DNA from: Massilia niastensis DSM 21313
GTDB taxonomy: Bacteria > Pseudomonadota > Gammaproteobacteria > Burkholderiales > Burkholderiaceae_D
Direction of reading: 5' to 3'
DNA length: 64,000 nucleotides
Assembly (NCBI RefSeq): GCF_000382345.1
Contig: NZ_KB908091.1
Span: 52,325 to 116,324 of the forward strand
Position numbers and translations under genes: made by a program. Each line of letters opens with the position of its first letter. The stretch's first letter is position 1. Of the stretch, positions 37,774-47,482 are shown one piece after another. The notes below the pieces were generated by a model. That model saw nothing but the letters and a program-made list of their open reading frames with translations. It did no database searches and was not told the origin of the DNA.

Positions 37774-39561
37774 TTACTTCTGCGGTTTCTGGCGCTGTGC
37801 GTAGCGTCCGACGATGGCGCCCTTGGCGATCACGTGGCCGCGCATCGCCTGCAGCAGCTGCTCGCGGTCGGCGCCGAAGGGCAGGTCGAGCAGGCTGTCG
37901 AGCGCGTACACCTGGAAATGGTAGTGGTGGGCCGGGTCGCCCACCGGCGGCTTCGGTCCGTAGTAGCCCATCGAACCGCGCGTGTTGCGGCCCTGCAGCA
38001 CGCCTTCCGGATCGGTCAGGCGCGGCTGCTCCTGCACGCCTTCCGGCAGGCTGGTCACGCCGGCCGGGATGTTCCAGGCCAGCCAGTGCACGGTGGGGGT
38101 GACTGGTGTGGAGTCCGGGTCTTCCATCACGATCGCATAGGATTTCGCGCCCGGCACCGCTTTCCACGCCAAGGGGGGCGAGACGCCGTCCGCGTATTCG
38201 CTGTACTTCTCGTCCATGGCGGCATCGTGGCGGAAGGCGGACGAGCTCACGGACAGCTGGCCCCTGGCCTCGGTTTCGGGGCGCTTGCTGGCCAGCGGGA
38301 CCTTGTTCCCCTTGTTGGCCTGCTCCTGCATCGGTCCGGCGGGCGGCGCGGCCGTGCCGACGGCGGCCGTCTTCGGGCCGGTGTAGGCGATCCGGTAGAT
38401 CACGCCGTTGCCGTCGTCCGCCATCAGGAGCGCGCCATCCTTCGCCACCGCCAGGCCGACCGGGCGCGCGATGTGGGTCTTGCCGCCATCGGTCAGGAAG
38501 CCGGTAACGAAGGGTTCGACCGATGCCGGCTGGCCGTCGGCGTAGCGTACGCGCACGATCTCGTAGCCGGAGGCCGGGTTGCGGTTCCACGAGCCGCGCA
38601 TGGTCACGAAGGCGTCGCCGCGGAACTCGGCCGGGAGCATGTCGCCGCTGGCGAACACCATCTGCATCGGCGCCGCGTGCGCCGTGTAGCCCAGCACCAT
38701 CGGGATGCTGCGCGCCTTCCACTGTTCCTTGCTGATCTCGCCCACCGGGGTGCTCTGCGGGTAGATCTGGTTGGCGCCATACACGTGCGGCCAGCCGTAC
38801 TGCTTGCCCAGCTCGATCTTGTTGAGCTCTTCCGGCTGCTGGTTATCGCCCAGGAAGTCGATGCCATGGTCGAAGCCCCACAGCTCGCCGGTTTGCGGAT
38901 GCCAGCCGAAGCCGATCAGGTTGCGCAGGCCGCTGGCGAAGATGCTGCGCTTCTTGCCGTCCGGCGCGATGCGCAGCAGGGTGGCGTTTTCGGGATTGCT
39001 CTCGTTGCAGGTGTTGCAGGTGCTGCCGACGCTCAGGTACAGCATGCCGTCCGGACCGAAGGCCATGCTGCGGTTGGGGTGCTGGCCGGCGTCGGGCAGG
39101 TCGCCGACCAGCATCTTCAGGGCGCCCAGGCGGCCGTCGCGCTGGATATCGGCCACGAACAGTTCCTTGACGGTGACCAGGTACAGCTTGTCGTCCCTGA
39201 TCGCCAGCCCGTGCGCGCCGGCGCGATTGGCCACCGTGACGGGGGCGCCGTCGGCGCGGCCATCCTTGTCGGCGTCGCGCAGCAGCAGTACGTCGCCCTG
39301 GTCGCGGCGGCTGACATAGACGTCGCCGCTGGGCGCGACGGCGATGATGCGCGGGTTTTTCAGGCCGGTGGCGAAGGCGCTCACGGTGAAGCCCTGGGGC
39401 GCCTTCAGCGCGCGGATGCGCTCCGGCGTGGCTTCCACCTTGTTCGGCTTGAAGATGTTGATTCCGGTCGAGAACTGGGTGCCGTCGCCCTGCTGGGCGG
39501 ACGCGGCGCCGAACGCCATGCACAGCACGGCCGCGGTGGAAGCGCGTTTCATGAGAGCCAT
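37774..39561 (-). CDS. Sorbosone/PQQ-type sugar dehydrogenase fused to YbhB/YbcL (PEBP-like) domain
   Basis: The 595-residue exported protein has a signal peptide (cut near ASAQ, about residue 22). Residues about 40-420 form a six-bladed beta-propeller of the sorbosone/glucose dehydrogenase type (GFTVSAFATGLKNPRIIAVAPSGDVYVSRRDQGDV, DHGIDFLGDNQQPEELN, RPVGLAVAKDGALLMADDGNGVIYRI), with a c-type-like pair of Cys (STCNTCNES). After a linker, the last 170 residues are a YbhB/YbcL (phosphatidylethanolamine-binding-like) domain with SPPLAWKAVPGAKSYAIVMEDPD and HWLAWNIPAG. The ATG at 39561 follows AGGA by 5 bp; ATG 39552 is possible. The fusion is unusual. Confidence 0.88.
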   Translation of the reverse strand: MALMKRASTAAVLCMAFGAASAQQGDGTQFSTGINIFKPNKVEATPERIRALKAPQGFTVSAFATGLKNPRIIAVAPSGDVYVSRRDQGDVLLLRDADKDGRADGAPVTVANRAGAHGLAIRDDKLYLVTVKELFVADIQRDGRLGALKMLVGDLPDAGQHPNRSMAFGPDGMLYLSVGSTCNTCNESNPENATLLRIAPDGKKRSIFASGLRNLIGFGWHPQTGELWGFDHGIDFLGDNQQPEELNKIELGKQYGWPHVYGANQIYPQSTPVGEISKEQWKARSIPMVLGYTAHAAPMQMVFASGDMLPAEFRGDAFVTMRGSWNRNPASGYEIVRVRYADGQPASVEPFVTGFLTDGGKTHIARPVGLAVAKDGALLMADDGNGVIYRIAYTGPKTAAVGTAAPPAGPMQEQANKGNKVPLASKRPETEARGQLSVSSSAFRHDAAMDEKYSEYADGVSPPLAWKAVPGAKSYAIVMEDPDSTPVTPTVHWLAWNIPAGVTSLPEGVQEQPRLTDPEGVLQGRNTRGSMGYYGPKPPVGDPAHHYHFQVYALDSLLDLPFGADREQLLQAMRGHVIAKGAIVGRYAQRQKPQK

Positions 39562-39777
39562 ACCTTTCCTGGTCATTGTGATCGAGGCTTGCGCGGATAT
39601 CCTGCCAGAGCGCAGGACGGCGGTATGTGGGGGAACGTACAATGCCGGGTTGACCGGAGGGCGCGCCATCCATGGCGGGTAATGGCGGCCGCTGGCGGTT
39701 TGCTATCTTGCAATATGGCATGTCCGTTCGCATCTGGAGGGCGAATCCGGCGCCGCCGGGACACCCGCGAGGACGCA

Positions 39778-41352
39778 TTGGCCTTGTTCGACCACCTGAA
39801 AGCCCTCTGGCGCGGCATCGTGCCGGATGCGGCGGCGGACCCGCCGCGCCACTTCTTCACCCCGCACGAGATCGCCGCCCTGCACCTGGCCGCGCCCGGC
39901 GGGGCGGCCGCGCTCGACGACCAGACCTGGCAGGACCTGCTGCTCGAATCCTATGAAGAGAAGCTGGCCCAGGGCGTCAGCATCTTCGGCCGCCAGGTGC
40001 TGCATCGGCGCCTGCGCGCGGGGCTGGACGACGGGGAATGCGCGGCCCTGAAGGAAAGGCTGCGCACCCTGGTGGACGACCCGGCGCGGCGCGCGGCGCT
40101 GCATGGCTGGCTGCGCACCCTGCGCCATGCGGACACCGAGGTGGCCGGCCTGCTGTTCGGCGACGCGGCGCCGCCGGCGCCGTCCTGGGCGCGCTGGCTG
40201 TGGACCTTGCCGCTGGCGCTGCTGCTGTCGGTCGCCGCGCTCATCACGCTGCCGCTGGGCTGGCTCGCCACCGCGGCCGTGCTGGCGCCGCTGATGATGC
40301 TGCAGGTCCGCTATCACCGCCGGATCGAGGCCTGGGCCGGTGTATTACGTTCGCTGCACGCGCTCCTGCGCACCTGCGGCACCCTTGGGCAGCAGCAGGA
40401 TCCGCTGCTGGCCCCCTTCGCCGCCGCGCGCGACGCCGCCGGGCGCCTGCATCGCCGCCTGGCGCATTCCCTCCTGATCCGCATGACGCCGGGCGGGAAA
40501 GCCTATGCCGACTGGTTCGCGGCCGCCAACGTCGGCTTCCACTACCGGACCAGGGGCCTCGTGGACGCGGAGCGCGCCTTCCTGCGCGAGCTGTATGTGG
40601 CGTGCGCCAACCTGGAAGCCGACGTGGCATTGGCGCGTCACCTGGGTGAATCCGGTCACTGGTGCTGGGCCGAACGCGCCCCGGCACGCGCGCTGGTGCT
40701 GGAGCAGGGCGTCCATCCGCTGATGGAGCGCCCGGGCGCCCTGAGCCTGGCGCTGGACGGGCGCGGCGCCTTCGTCTCGGGCCAGAACGCGTCCGGCAAG
40801 AGCACTTTCCTGCGCATGGTCGGCCTGAACCTGGTCGCGGCGCGCGCCTTCGGCTTCTGCTATGCGGCGCAGGCGCGCCTGCCGGCGCTCCCGGTGCGCG
40901 CCAGCATGCAGAACGAGGATTCGCTGCTGGGCGGCGAAAGCCTGTACATGGCGGAGCTGCGGCGCGCGCGCGAGCTGCTGGAGGCGGCCGGCGATCCGCC
41001 CGGCATCTGCCTGATCGACGAGGTATTCCGGGGCACCAACCACCTGGAGTCGGTGTCGGCCGCCTGCGCGGTGCTGGAACAGTTGTCCGGGCGCGACCTG
41101 GTGCTGGTGTCCTCGCACAACCTGGTGCTGGCGCCCCTGCTGCGCGAGCGGCTCGACCCGTACTGCATCGACACCTCCAGCGGCCGCCCGGTACTGGCGC
41201 CGGGCGTGCTGCGCAACCCGAACGGCATCGCCCTGCTGGCGACCCAGGGCTTCGGCGCGCGGATCGAGGGCAGGGCGGCGGAAGTGGCGCACTGGTTGAG
41301 CAGCCACCTGATGGAGCCGGCGGCGCCCGCTCCGGTGCGCGACGCCGCCTGA
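39778..41352 (+). CDS. Membrane-anchored MutS-like ATPase
   Basis: The protein of about 524 residues has only the MutS core and ATPase: Walker A GQNASGKSTFLRM and Walker B GICLIDEVFRGTNHLESVSA. The mismatch-binding domain of MutS is absent. Two membrane helices lie near residues 140-180 (LPLALLLSVAALITLPLGWLA and nearby), so the ATPase is tethered to the membrane. Such proteins occur as MutS-related ATPases with unknown task; classical mismatch repair is unlikely. The start is uncertain: TTG 39778 follows GAGGA, TTG 39784 is close, and the first upstream ATG in frame is at 39715 without a ribosome site. Confidence 0.8.
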   Translation: MALFDHLKALWRGIVPDAAADPPRHFFTPHEIAALHLAAPGGAAALDDQTWQDLLLESYEEKLAQGVSIFGRQVLHRRLRAGLDDGECAALKERLRTLVDDPARRAALHGWLRTLRHADTEVAGLLFGDAAPPAPSWARWLWTLPLALLLSVAALITLPLGWLATAAVLAPLMMLQVRYHRRIEAWAGVLRSLHALLRTCGTLGQQQDPLLAPFAAARDAAGRLHRRLAHSLLIRMTPGGKAYADWFAAANVGFHYRTRGLVDAERAFLRELYVACANLEADVALARHLGESGHWCWAERAPARALVLEQGVHPLMERPGALSLALDGRGAFVSGQNASGKSTFLRMVGLNLVAARAFGFCYAAQARLPALPVRASMQNEDSLLGGESLYMAELRRARELLEAAGDPPGICLIDEVFRGTNHLESVSAACAVLEQLSGRDLVLVSSHNLVLAPLLRERLDPYCIDTSSGRPVLAPGVLRNPNGIALLATQGFGARIEGRAAEVAHWLSSHLMEPAAPAPVRDAA

Positions 41353-41357
41353 CCGGC

Positions 41358-43634
41358 TCAGGCGCCCGCGCGCAGGGTGTGTGCGGCGGCGACCATGTTG
41401 CGCAGGGCGGGCAGCACTTCGTCCCAGGTGCGCGTCTTCAGTCCGCAGTCCGGATTGATCCACAGGCGCTGCGCCGGAATGCGCTGTCCCGCCTGGCGCA
41501 TCAGGCCCACGATCTGGTCCTGGCTCGGGATGTTGGGCGAGTGGATGTCGTACACCCCCGGGCCGATGTCGTTCGGATAGCGGAAGCCGTCGAAGGCGTC
41601 CAGCAGCTCCATGTTCGAGCGCGAGGTCTCGATCGTGATCACGTCCGCATCCATGTCCGCGATCGCCGCGATGATGCCATTGAACTCCGAATAGCACATG
41701 TGGGTGTGGATCTGGGTCTCGTCGCGCACGCCGTTGGCGGCGATGCGGAAGCACTCGACCGCCCAGCGCAGGTAATCCATCCCTTCCTCGCGCCGTAGCG
41801 GCAGGCCTTCGCGCAGGGCCGCTTCGTCGATCTGGATGATGCGCACGCCGGCCGCTTCCAGGTCCAGCACCTCTTCGCGGATCGCCAGCGCCAGCTGGCG
41901 GCAGGTGACCAGGCGCGGCTGGTCGTCGCGCACGAAGGACCAGTTCAGCATCGTGACCGGGCCGGTCAGCATGCCTTTCATTGGTTTATCGGTCAGCGAC
42001 TGGGCGTAGGTCGTCCATTTCACCGTCATCGGATGCGGGCGCTTGACGTCGCCGAACAGGATCGGCGGCTTCACGCAGCGCGAACCGTAGGACTGCACCC
42101 AGCCGTACTGGCTGAAGGCGTAGCCCTCCAGCTGTTCGCCGAAGTATTCGACCATGTCGTTGCGCTCGGCCTCGCCGTGCACGAACACGTCCAGTCCCAG
42201 CGCCTCCTGCTCGCGCACGCAGCGGGCGATCTCGGCGCGCATCGCGGTCTCGTAGTCGGCCTGGTCCAGCTGGCCGCGCCGGAACCCCTGGCGCGCCAGG
42301 CGGATGGCCGGGGTCTGCGGGAAGGAACCGATCGTCGTGGTCGGATAGGCGGGCAGCTTGAGCAGCGCCGCCTGCTGCGCGCTGCGCTGCACGTGGGCCT
42401 GGGCGCGCTGGCCCAGCGCCGGGGTGATCCGGGCCAGGGCCGCCGCGACCTCGGGATTGTGGACCCGCGGGGAGGCGCGGCGGCGGTCGATCGCGGCCGC
42501 GTTCTCCACCAGCGCCTCCTGCACCTGGGTGCGTCCATGGTCGAGTGCGCGCGCCAGGATGCGCAATTCCTCCAGCTTCTGCACGGCGAAGGCGAGCCAG
42601 GAGCGGACTTCGGGATCCAGGCTTTGCTCGCTGGCCAGGTCGACCGGCACGTGCAGCAGGGAGCAGGACGGTGCGATCCACAGGCGCTCGCCCAGCTGGC
42701 GCTGCACCGGCTCGAGCCAGGCGAGCGTCGCGTGCAGGTCGGTCTTCCAGACGTTGCGGCCGTCGATCACGCCCAGCGACAGGATTTTGTCCTGCGCCAG
42801 TTCGCGAATGACGTGGCCGACCTCGGCGCGCGCATTGATGGCGTCGAGGTGCAGGCCGTCCACCGGCAATGCGCAGGCCAGGGCCAGGTTGCTTTCCAGG
42901 CGGCCGAAGTAGGTCGCCAGCAGCAGCTTGACGCCGCTGTTGCGCAGCGCTTCGTAGGCTGTCGCGTAAGCCTGCTGCCAGCTTGCGTCGAGGTCGGTCA
43001 CCAGCGCCGGTTCGTCGACCTGCACCCATTCGATGCCTTCCTGCGCGAACCAGTCCAGCAGCGCCGCGTAGATCGGCAGCAGCGCGGGCAGCAGGTCCAG
43101 CCTGTCGCTGCCGTCTTTCGCCTTGCCCAGCCAGAGGTAGGTCAGCGGTCCGATGATCACCGGCTTGGCCTTGACGCCGAGCGCGCGCGCCTGCGCGAGC
43201 TGCTCCTGCAACCGGCTGGTGTCGAGGGAAAAGCGGGTCGCGGCGCTGAATTCGGGGACGATGTAGTGGTAGTTGGTGTCGAACCACTTGGTCATTTCGC
43301 CCGCATGCACGCAGCCGCAGCTACTGTCGGCGGGAGCGCGGCCGCGGGCGACGCGGAAGTAGCTGTCCAGCGCAGCGCCCGGCAGGCCACGTGCGCGCTC
43401 GGGGATATTCCCGAGGGTGAAGCTCATGTCGAGCACCTGGTCGTACAGCGAGAAGTCGCCCACCGGCGCGAAATCGAGCCCGGCCTGGAGGCTCCAGTGC
43501 TTCGCGCGCAGCTGGGCGCCCAGGTCCTGGAGTGCCTGCGCCGGCGTTTCGCCTTTCCAGTAGTGCTCCAGGGCGAACTTCAGTTCGCGTTGCGCGCCGA
43601 TGCGCGGGAAGCCGAGATTGTGGGTCGTGGTCAT
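41358..43634 (-). CDS. metE: Cobalamin-independent methionine synthase
   Basis: The 758-residue protein makes methionine from homocysteine and 5-methyltetrahydropteroyl-triglutamate. The length and both barrels are complete. The C-terminal zinc site is seen in HMCYSEFN and NPDCGLKTR, and the N-terminal motif [17 protein letters not shown] is typical. The gene is divergent from a metR-type regulator with a 96-bp gap, the same arrangement as in many proteobacteria. Expression should rise with homocysteine through MetR. Confidence 0.97.
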   Translation of the reverse strand: MTTTHNLGFPRIGAQRELKFALEHYWKGETPAQALQDLGAQLRAKHWSLQAGLDFAPVGDFSLYDQVLDMSFTLGNIPERARGLPGAALDSYFRVARGRAPADSSCGCVHAGEMTKWFDTNYHYIVPEFSAATRFSLDTSRLQEQLAQARALGVKAKPVIIGPLTYLWLGKAKDGSDRLDLLPALLPIYAALLDWFAQEGIEWVQVDEPALVTDLDASWQQAYATAYEALRNSGVKLLLATYFGRLESNLALACALPVDGLHLDAINARAEVGHVIRELAQDKILSLGVIDGRNVWKTDLHATLAWLEPVQRQLGERLWIAPSCSLLHVPVDLASEQSLDPEVRSWLAFAVQKLEELRILARALDHGRTQVQEALVENAAAIDRRRASPRVHNPEVAAALARITPALGQRAQAHVQRSAQQAALLKLPAYPTTTIGSFPQTPAIRLARQGFRRGQLDQADYETAMRAEIARCVREQEALGLDVFVHGEAERNDMVEYFGEQLEGYAFSQYGWVQSYGSRCVKPPILFGDVKRPHPMTVKWTTYAQSLTDKPMKGMLTGPVTMLNWSFVRDDQPRLVTCRQLALAIREEVLDLEAAGVRIIQIDEAALREGLPLRREEGMDYLRWAVECFRIAANGVRDETQIHTHMCYSEFNGIIAAIADMDADVITIETSRSNMELLDAFDGFRYPNDIGPGVYDIHSPNIPSQDQIVGLMRQAGQRIPAQRLWINPDCGLKTRTWDEVLPALRNMVAAAHTLRAGA

Positions 43635-43730
43635 GATGCTCAGTCTGTGTGATGGATGAGTTCATCATAGACAGTTCGATACATGAATAAAATTGGTATG
43701 ATTTCATATATCGATTAATTTCATTCATGT
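43635..43730. promoter_or_regulatory. metE-metR divergent control region
   Basis: This AT-rich gap holds a symmetric TGATGGATGAGTTCATCA element at 43650-43667 (arms TGATG/CATCA, with nested GATGA/TCATC). It also holds further TGAA/TTCA half-sites between 43680 and 43728, which resemble the TGAA-N5-TTCA sites known for MetR. Both promoters must lie here. Confidence 0.55.
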
Positions 43731-44609
43731 ATGCTTGAGCGTATCCATCTCTCCATCATTCGCGAGGTCGACCGCTGCGGTTCGCTGACCGCCGCCGCCG
43801 ACGTGCTGTGCCTGACCCAGTCGGCCCTCAGCCACACGATCAGGAAGCTCGAGCTGCAGCTGGGCACCGAGGTGTGGAAGCGGGAGGGGCGCGCGCTGCG
43901 CCTGACCCAGGCCGGCGAATGCCTGCTGGCGCTGTCCACCCGGCTGCTGCCGCAGCTCGAGCATGCGGAGCGCCTGATGCAGCAGTTCGCGCAGGGCGAG
44001 CGCGGGACGCTGCGCATCGGGATGGAGTGCCATCCCTGCTACCAGTGGCTGCTGAAGGTGGTGACGCCTTATCTCGCCGAATGGCCGGAAGTCGATGTCG
44101 ACGTGAAGCAGAAATTCCAGTTCGGCGGCATCGGCGCCCTGTTCGGCTACGAGATCGACCTGCTGGTCACGCCCGATCCCGTGTACCGCCCCGGCCTGCG
44201 CTTCGTGCCCGTGTTCGACTACGAGCAGGTGCTGGTGGTGGGGAAGGGCCATCCGCTGGCGGGCCTGGACCACGCCGAGCCGGCGCAGCTGGCCGACGAA
44301 GTCCTGATCACCTATCCGGTCGACATCGACCGCCTCGACATCTACAACCAGTTCCTGCTGCCGGCCGGCTGCGTGCCGCGCCAGCGCAAGGCGATCGAGA
44401 CCACCGACATCATGCTGCAGATGGTCGCCAGCGGGCGAGGGGTGGCGGCGCTGCCGCGCTGGCTGGTGGAGGAATACGCGGACCGGATGGCGGTGGCGCC
44501 GGTGCGGCTGGGGAAGGGGGTGTTCAAGCAGATCTTCCTGGGGAGCCGCGAGGCGGATGCGGGGACCGAATACCTGGAAGCCTTCATCGCGCTGGCGCGC
44601 CAGGGATGA
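43731..44609 (+). CDS. metR: LysR-type regulator of methionine synthesis
   Basis: The 292-residue LysR protein has the helix-turn-helix at about 18-40 (GSLTAAADVLCLTQSALSHTIRKLE) and an effector domain with the MetR features MECHPCYQWLLKVV and VASGRGVAALPRWLVEEY. It is divergent from metE. MetR responds to homocysteine and activates metE. The name rests on sequence and location together. Confidence 0.93.
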   Translation: MLERIHLSIIREVDRCGSLTAAADVLCLTQSALSHTIRKLELQLGTEVWKREGRALRLTQAGECLLALSTRLLPQLEHAERLMQQFAQGERGTLRIGMECHPCYQWLLKVVTPYLAEWPEVDVDVKQKFQFGGIGALFGYEIDLLVTPDPVYRPGLRFVPVFDYEQVLVVGKGHPLAGLDHAEPAQLADEVLITYPVDIDRLDIYNQFLLPAGCVPRQRKAIETTDIMLQMVASGRGVAALPRWLVEEYADRMAVAPVRLGKGVFKQIFLGSREADAGTEYLEAFIALARQG

Positions 44610-44616
44610 GACGTGA

Positions 44617-45315
44617 CTATCGGACGAAAGGACGGTCGACATTCACCACGTAGGTGGCATACATCTCGGGGAGCATGTCGAGAACTAGCTGGCGTCCCAG
44701 CATGTCCGACTCACGGATCACCCGCGCCAGCAGGTCGATATCGAGCGTTTCGAGCGCAGCTTCGGCGGACGACGCATGGCTCAGGTGCCACGGCTCCGGA
44801 TACATGCCGCCGTGGTAGCAACGATACGGACGATAAAACCCGAAGCGTTCGATATGCATGTCAAGCCAGGCATGCAGGTGCTCGAATATGCCGCCCGGAG
44901 CGACTTCTTCCGGCAGCAGTTTCAGGCTGTAGCCGACCGGCATGGCAGTCCGGTCGAAGACATCGATGTCGGTGCCCCAGTGTCGGCGGCTGGCCCCCGG
45001 TAGTCCCGACCAGCCCAGGATGGCGTGTACGATGTCATGCTGCGTGAGCGACCCATGATCCCGTACACGTCCATCCATGTCATATAGCGGGGCTTGTCCG
45101 GAGAACTTCCGGTTCCAGATCCGGACCTGGGCATCGAGCGGACGGTAAGAGGCGCAGGGGAGCAGGTCGATCCCGTCTTGCCGCGCCGCCTCGCGCAATG
45201 CCAGGAACGCCGTCGCCACCTCGGGAATGGCCGCAAAACGGGGCTGCCAGTACTGCTGCACATGGGTGCGTCTTCGGCCTGTAAGCTCCCATTCGTCGAG
45301 CGCCACACCATTCAT
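44617..45315 (-). CDS. M15 family D-alanyl-D-alanine carboxypeptidase-like protein
   Basis: The 232-residue protein has the zinc motifs of M15B (VanY-type) peptidases: S-R-R-H-W-G-T-D-I-D-V and E-P-W-H-L-S. The signature S-x-H-x-x-G-x-A-x-D is slightly changed (SRRHWGTDID). It has no signal peptide, so it either works on imported muropeptides in the cytoplasm or has a shortened N-terminus. It is convergent with metR, 7 bp apart. Confidence 0.85.
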   Translation of the reverse strand: MNGVALDEWELTGRRRTHVQQYWQPRFAAIPEVATAFLALREAARQDGIDLLPCASYRPLDAQVRIWNRKFSGQAPLYDMDGRVRDHGSLTQHDIVHAILGWSGLPGASRRHWGTDIDVFDRTAMPVGYSLKLLPEEVAPGGIFEHLHAWLDMHIERFGFYRPYRCYHGGMYPEPWHLSHASSAEAALETLDIDLLARVIRESDMLGRQLVLDMLPEMYATYVVNVDRPFVR

Positions 45316-45435
45316 CCTCTCCCTCCGCTTCCACGATTCGCCGTGCCGGCAAATCGCGCTCCGGCCTCATCGTACTCCCTGCGTAGCTGCTGGTGAGCAG
45401 GACTGGCCTGGATAGACGCGCGCCAGGCCAGGCAC

Positions 45436-46371
45436 TTACCAGAGCAATTCGGTGTCATTGCCGCTCGACCGATCCGTTCTGCGCTTATCCGCAAACGCGT
45501 CCAGCATGAAATCGACCATCGCCCGCGTCTTCGCCTGCAAATGGCTCTTGGTCGGAAAAAGAACGTAGATGTCGGCCGGCGGCGTCGTCCATTCCGTCAG
45601 CAGCACGCGCAGGCGCCCCGAACGCAGATAGGGCGCCACGTCCCACTCGGAGCGCAGCACGATGCCATGCCCATCCAGCGCCCAGGCGAGCACGGTCTCG
45701 CCGTCGTTCGAGCTGAGCGGTCCCCGCACCTTGACGGTCTCCTGCCTCGTCCCGGAGCGGAAATGCCAGCTGCCGAAGATTTCATCGCTCTCGCGCAGGA
45801 CGATGCAACTGTGATTGTGCAGGTCGCGCGGCGAGGCCGGCACCCCCCGTGCGGCGATATAGGCGGGCGACGCGCACAGGAAGCGGCGGTTGTCCGCCAG
45901 CTTGCGCGCCGTGAGCCGCGCATCCGGCTGTTCGCCGAAACGGATCGCCAGGTCGAAGGCCTGCTCCACCAGGTTCACCGGACGGTCGGTCAGGTGCAGC
46001 TGGACTTCCACCTCGGGATACTGCTTGGCGAAGCGGGACAGCAGCGGCGTCACATACTTGCGGCCGAACCCAAGGGTCGCACTGATCCGCAGCAAGCCTT
46101 GCGGGACGACGCTCCCGCCCGAGATCTTGCGCTCGAGCGCCTCCAGTTCGGCGACCAGGCGTTCGCCTTCCGCCAGGTAGGTTTCCCCTTCCGGCGTGAG
46201 GCTCATGCGGCGGGTAGTCCGGTTGAGCAGCCGGACCCGCAGGCGCGCCTCGATGGCGGCCAGCCGCTTGCTCACCGCAGGCGGCGTGACGCCCAGCTCC
46301 TGGGCCGCCCCGGCGAGGCTCCCCTGCTTGATCAGCAGCGCAAAGAACGACAAATCGGAAAGACCGTCCAT
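45436..46371 (-). CDS. LysR family regulator
   Basis: The 311-residue protein has a complete LysR layout: helix-turn-helix at about 17-40 (GSLAGAAQELGVTPPAVSKRLAAIE) and a periplasmic-binding-like effector domain of the group that includes DmlR/AaeR-type proteins (RISATLGFGRKYVTPLLSRFAKQYPEV). It is divergent from the Bug protein gene at 46504 and probably controls that three-gene cluster. Confidence 0.92.
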   Translation of the reverse strand: MDGLSDLSFFALLIKQGSLAGAAQELGVTPPAVSKRLAAIEARLRVRLLNRTTRRMSLTPEGETYLAEGERLVAELEALERKISGGSVVPQGLLRISATLGFGRKYVTPLLSRFAKQYPEVEVQLHLTDRPVNLVEQAFDLAIRFGEQPDARLTARKLADNRRFLCASPAYIAARGVPASPRDLHNHSCIVLRESDEIFGSWHFRSGTRQETVKVRGPLSSNDGETVLAWALDGHGIVLRSEWDVAPYLRSGRLRVLLTEWTTPPADIYVLFPTKSHLQAKTRAMVDFMLDAFADKRRTDRSSGNDTELLW

Positions 46372-46503
46372 TCGTAACCTATTCGACTGAATGAAGTGCG
46401 AAAAGGTGAATTATAAAGCTTCTTTTTTTGAATATGATATCCCTACCGATCGCGCCAACCAAGGTCGGCGCCCACAGACCAAAACAGACCATCGGAGGAG
46501 ACC
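46372..46503. promoter_or_regulatory. Divergent region of LysR regulator and Bug/LeuCD genes
   Basis: An AT-rich stretch has TTCG/CGAA half-sites 13 bp apart (46381-46401) and a possible -10 TATGAT near 46433 for the plus strand. A GGAGGAG ribosome site lies just before 46504. A LysR-type binding site is expected here but not proven. Confidence 0.45.
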
Positions 46504-47463
46504 ATGAAACTGAAACTCGCACTGCTTGCCGCAGCGGCATTCGCATCGACTGCCGTGTTCGCGCAAAACTATCCGTCCCGGCCGATCCGCCTGCTCGTAC
46601 CCTATGCGCCCGGCGGCAGCGCGGACATCGTCGCCCGGCGCATCGCGGACGAATGGGCCAAGGCGGCCGGCGGCAGCATCTATGTCGAGAACAAGGCTGG
46701 GGCGGGCGGCAACATCGGCGTCGATGCGGTCGCCAAGGCCGCACCCGACGGCTACACCATCGGTCTCCAGACCGTCTCGCTGGCCATCAATCCTTCGCTG
46801 TTCGCCAAGATGTCCTACAACACGCTGAAGGACCTGGCGCCGATCGGCATGGTGGCCTCGTCCCAGCACGTCCTCGTCGTCAATCCGGCCTTCCCGGGCA
46901 AGGACACGAAAGAACTCCTCGCCGCCGCCAGGTCCCAGCCGGGCAAGTTCAACTACGGCTCGGCGGGGCCGGGCAGCACCTTCCACATGGCCGCCGAGCT
47001 GTTCAAGGATGTCACCAGCACGGACATCACCCACGTGCCCTACAAGGGCGGCGGTCCCGCCCTGCTCGACACGATGGCGGGCATGGTCGACATGAGCTTC
47101 CCCGTGCTGTCCGCAGCCGTTCCCCACGTCCGGGGCGGCAAGCTGCGCGCCATCGGCGTGACGGGGCCGAAACGCTCCCCGCTGATGCCGGACGTGCCGA
47201 CCCTCCAGGAATCGGGCGCCATCGGCTACAACTTCGAGACCTGGTTCATGGTCTTCGCGCCGGCGAATACGCCCAAGCCGATCATCGACAAGCTCAACGC
47301 CGCGCTCAACAAGGCCATCAGTTCGCCCGAGCTGAAGGACAAGCTGGTCAAGGACGGCTTCGACCCGATCCCGTCGACGCCGGCGCAAGCCCAGGCGCGG
47401 CTGGCGCAGGAACTCCCCTTGTGGGCCAAGCTGATCAAGGAACGCGGCATCAGCGCCGAGTAA
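46504..47463 (+). CDS. Bug/TctC family tripartite tricarboxylate transporter solute-binding protein
   Basis: The 319-residue periplasmic protein has a clear signal peptide (MKLKLALLAAAAFASTAVFA) and the Bug signature YPSRPIRLLVPYAPGGSADIVAR and AGAGGNIGVDAVAKAAPDGYTI. Bug proteins bind carboxylates, and are very numerous in Burkholderiales. No TctA/TctB membrane genes are next to it, so it works with an unlinked transporter or as a sensor part. Its neighbours LeuC/LeuD suggest a hydroxy- or unsaturated dicarboxylate as ligand. Confidence 0.93.
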   Translation: MKLKLALLAAAAFASTAVFAQNYPSRPIRLLVPYAPGGSADIVARRIADEWAKAAGGSIYVENKAGAGGNIGVDAVAKAAPDGYTIGLQTVSLAINPSLFAKMSYNTLKDLAPIGMVASSQHVLVVNPAFPGKDTKELLAAARSQPGKFNYGSAGPGSTFHMAAELFKDVTSTDITHVPYKGGGPALLDTMAGMVDMSFPVLSAAVPHVRGGKLRAIGVTGPKRSPLMPDVPTLQESGAIGYNFETWFMVFAPANTPKPIIDKLNAALNKAISSPELKDKLVKDGFDPIPSTPAQAQARLAQELPLWAKLIKERGISAE

Positions 47464-47482
47464 CCCCAACCGACAGACCAAC

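Noticed and set aside
39580..39615. A sigma-54-like match (TGGCAGGATATCCGC) before the dehydrogenase fusion gene
   Set aside because: Spacing of GG and GC is right, but the -12 part is CCGC instead of TTGC and no TGTCCG cluster lies upstream.
37834..39777. A very long plus-strand open frame upstream of and in frame with the MutS-like gene
   Set aside because: It is antisense to the well-supported dehydrogenase/YbhB gene, has a His/Ala/Gly-rich translation typical of GC-rich shadow frames and no ribosome site. The gene is taken to begin near 39778.
45405..45429. A GGCCTGG/CCAGGCC inverted repeat as terminator of the LysR gene
   Set aside because: The stem is only 7 bp with an 11-nt loop and no T-run on either side.
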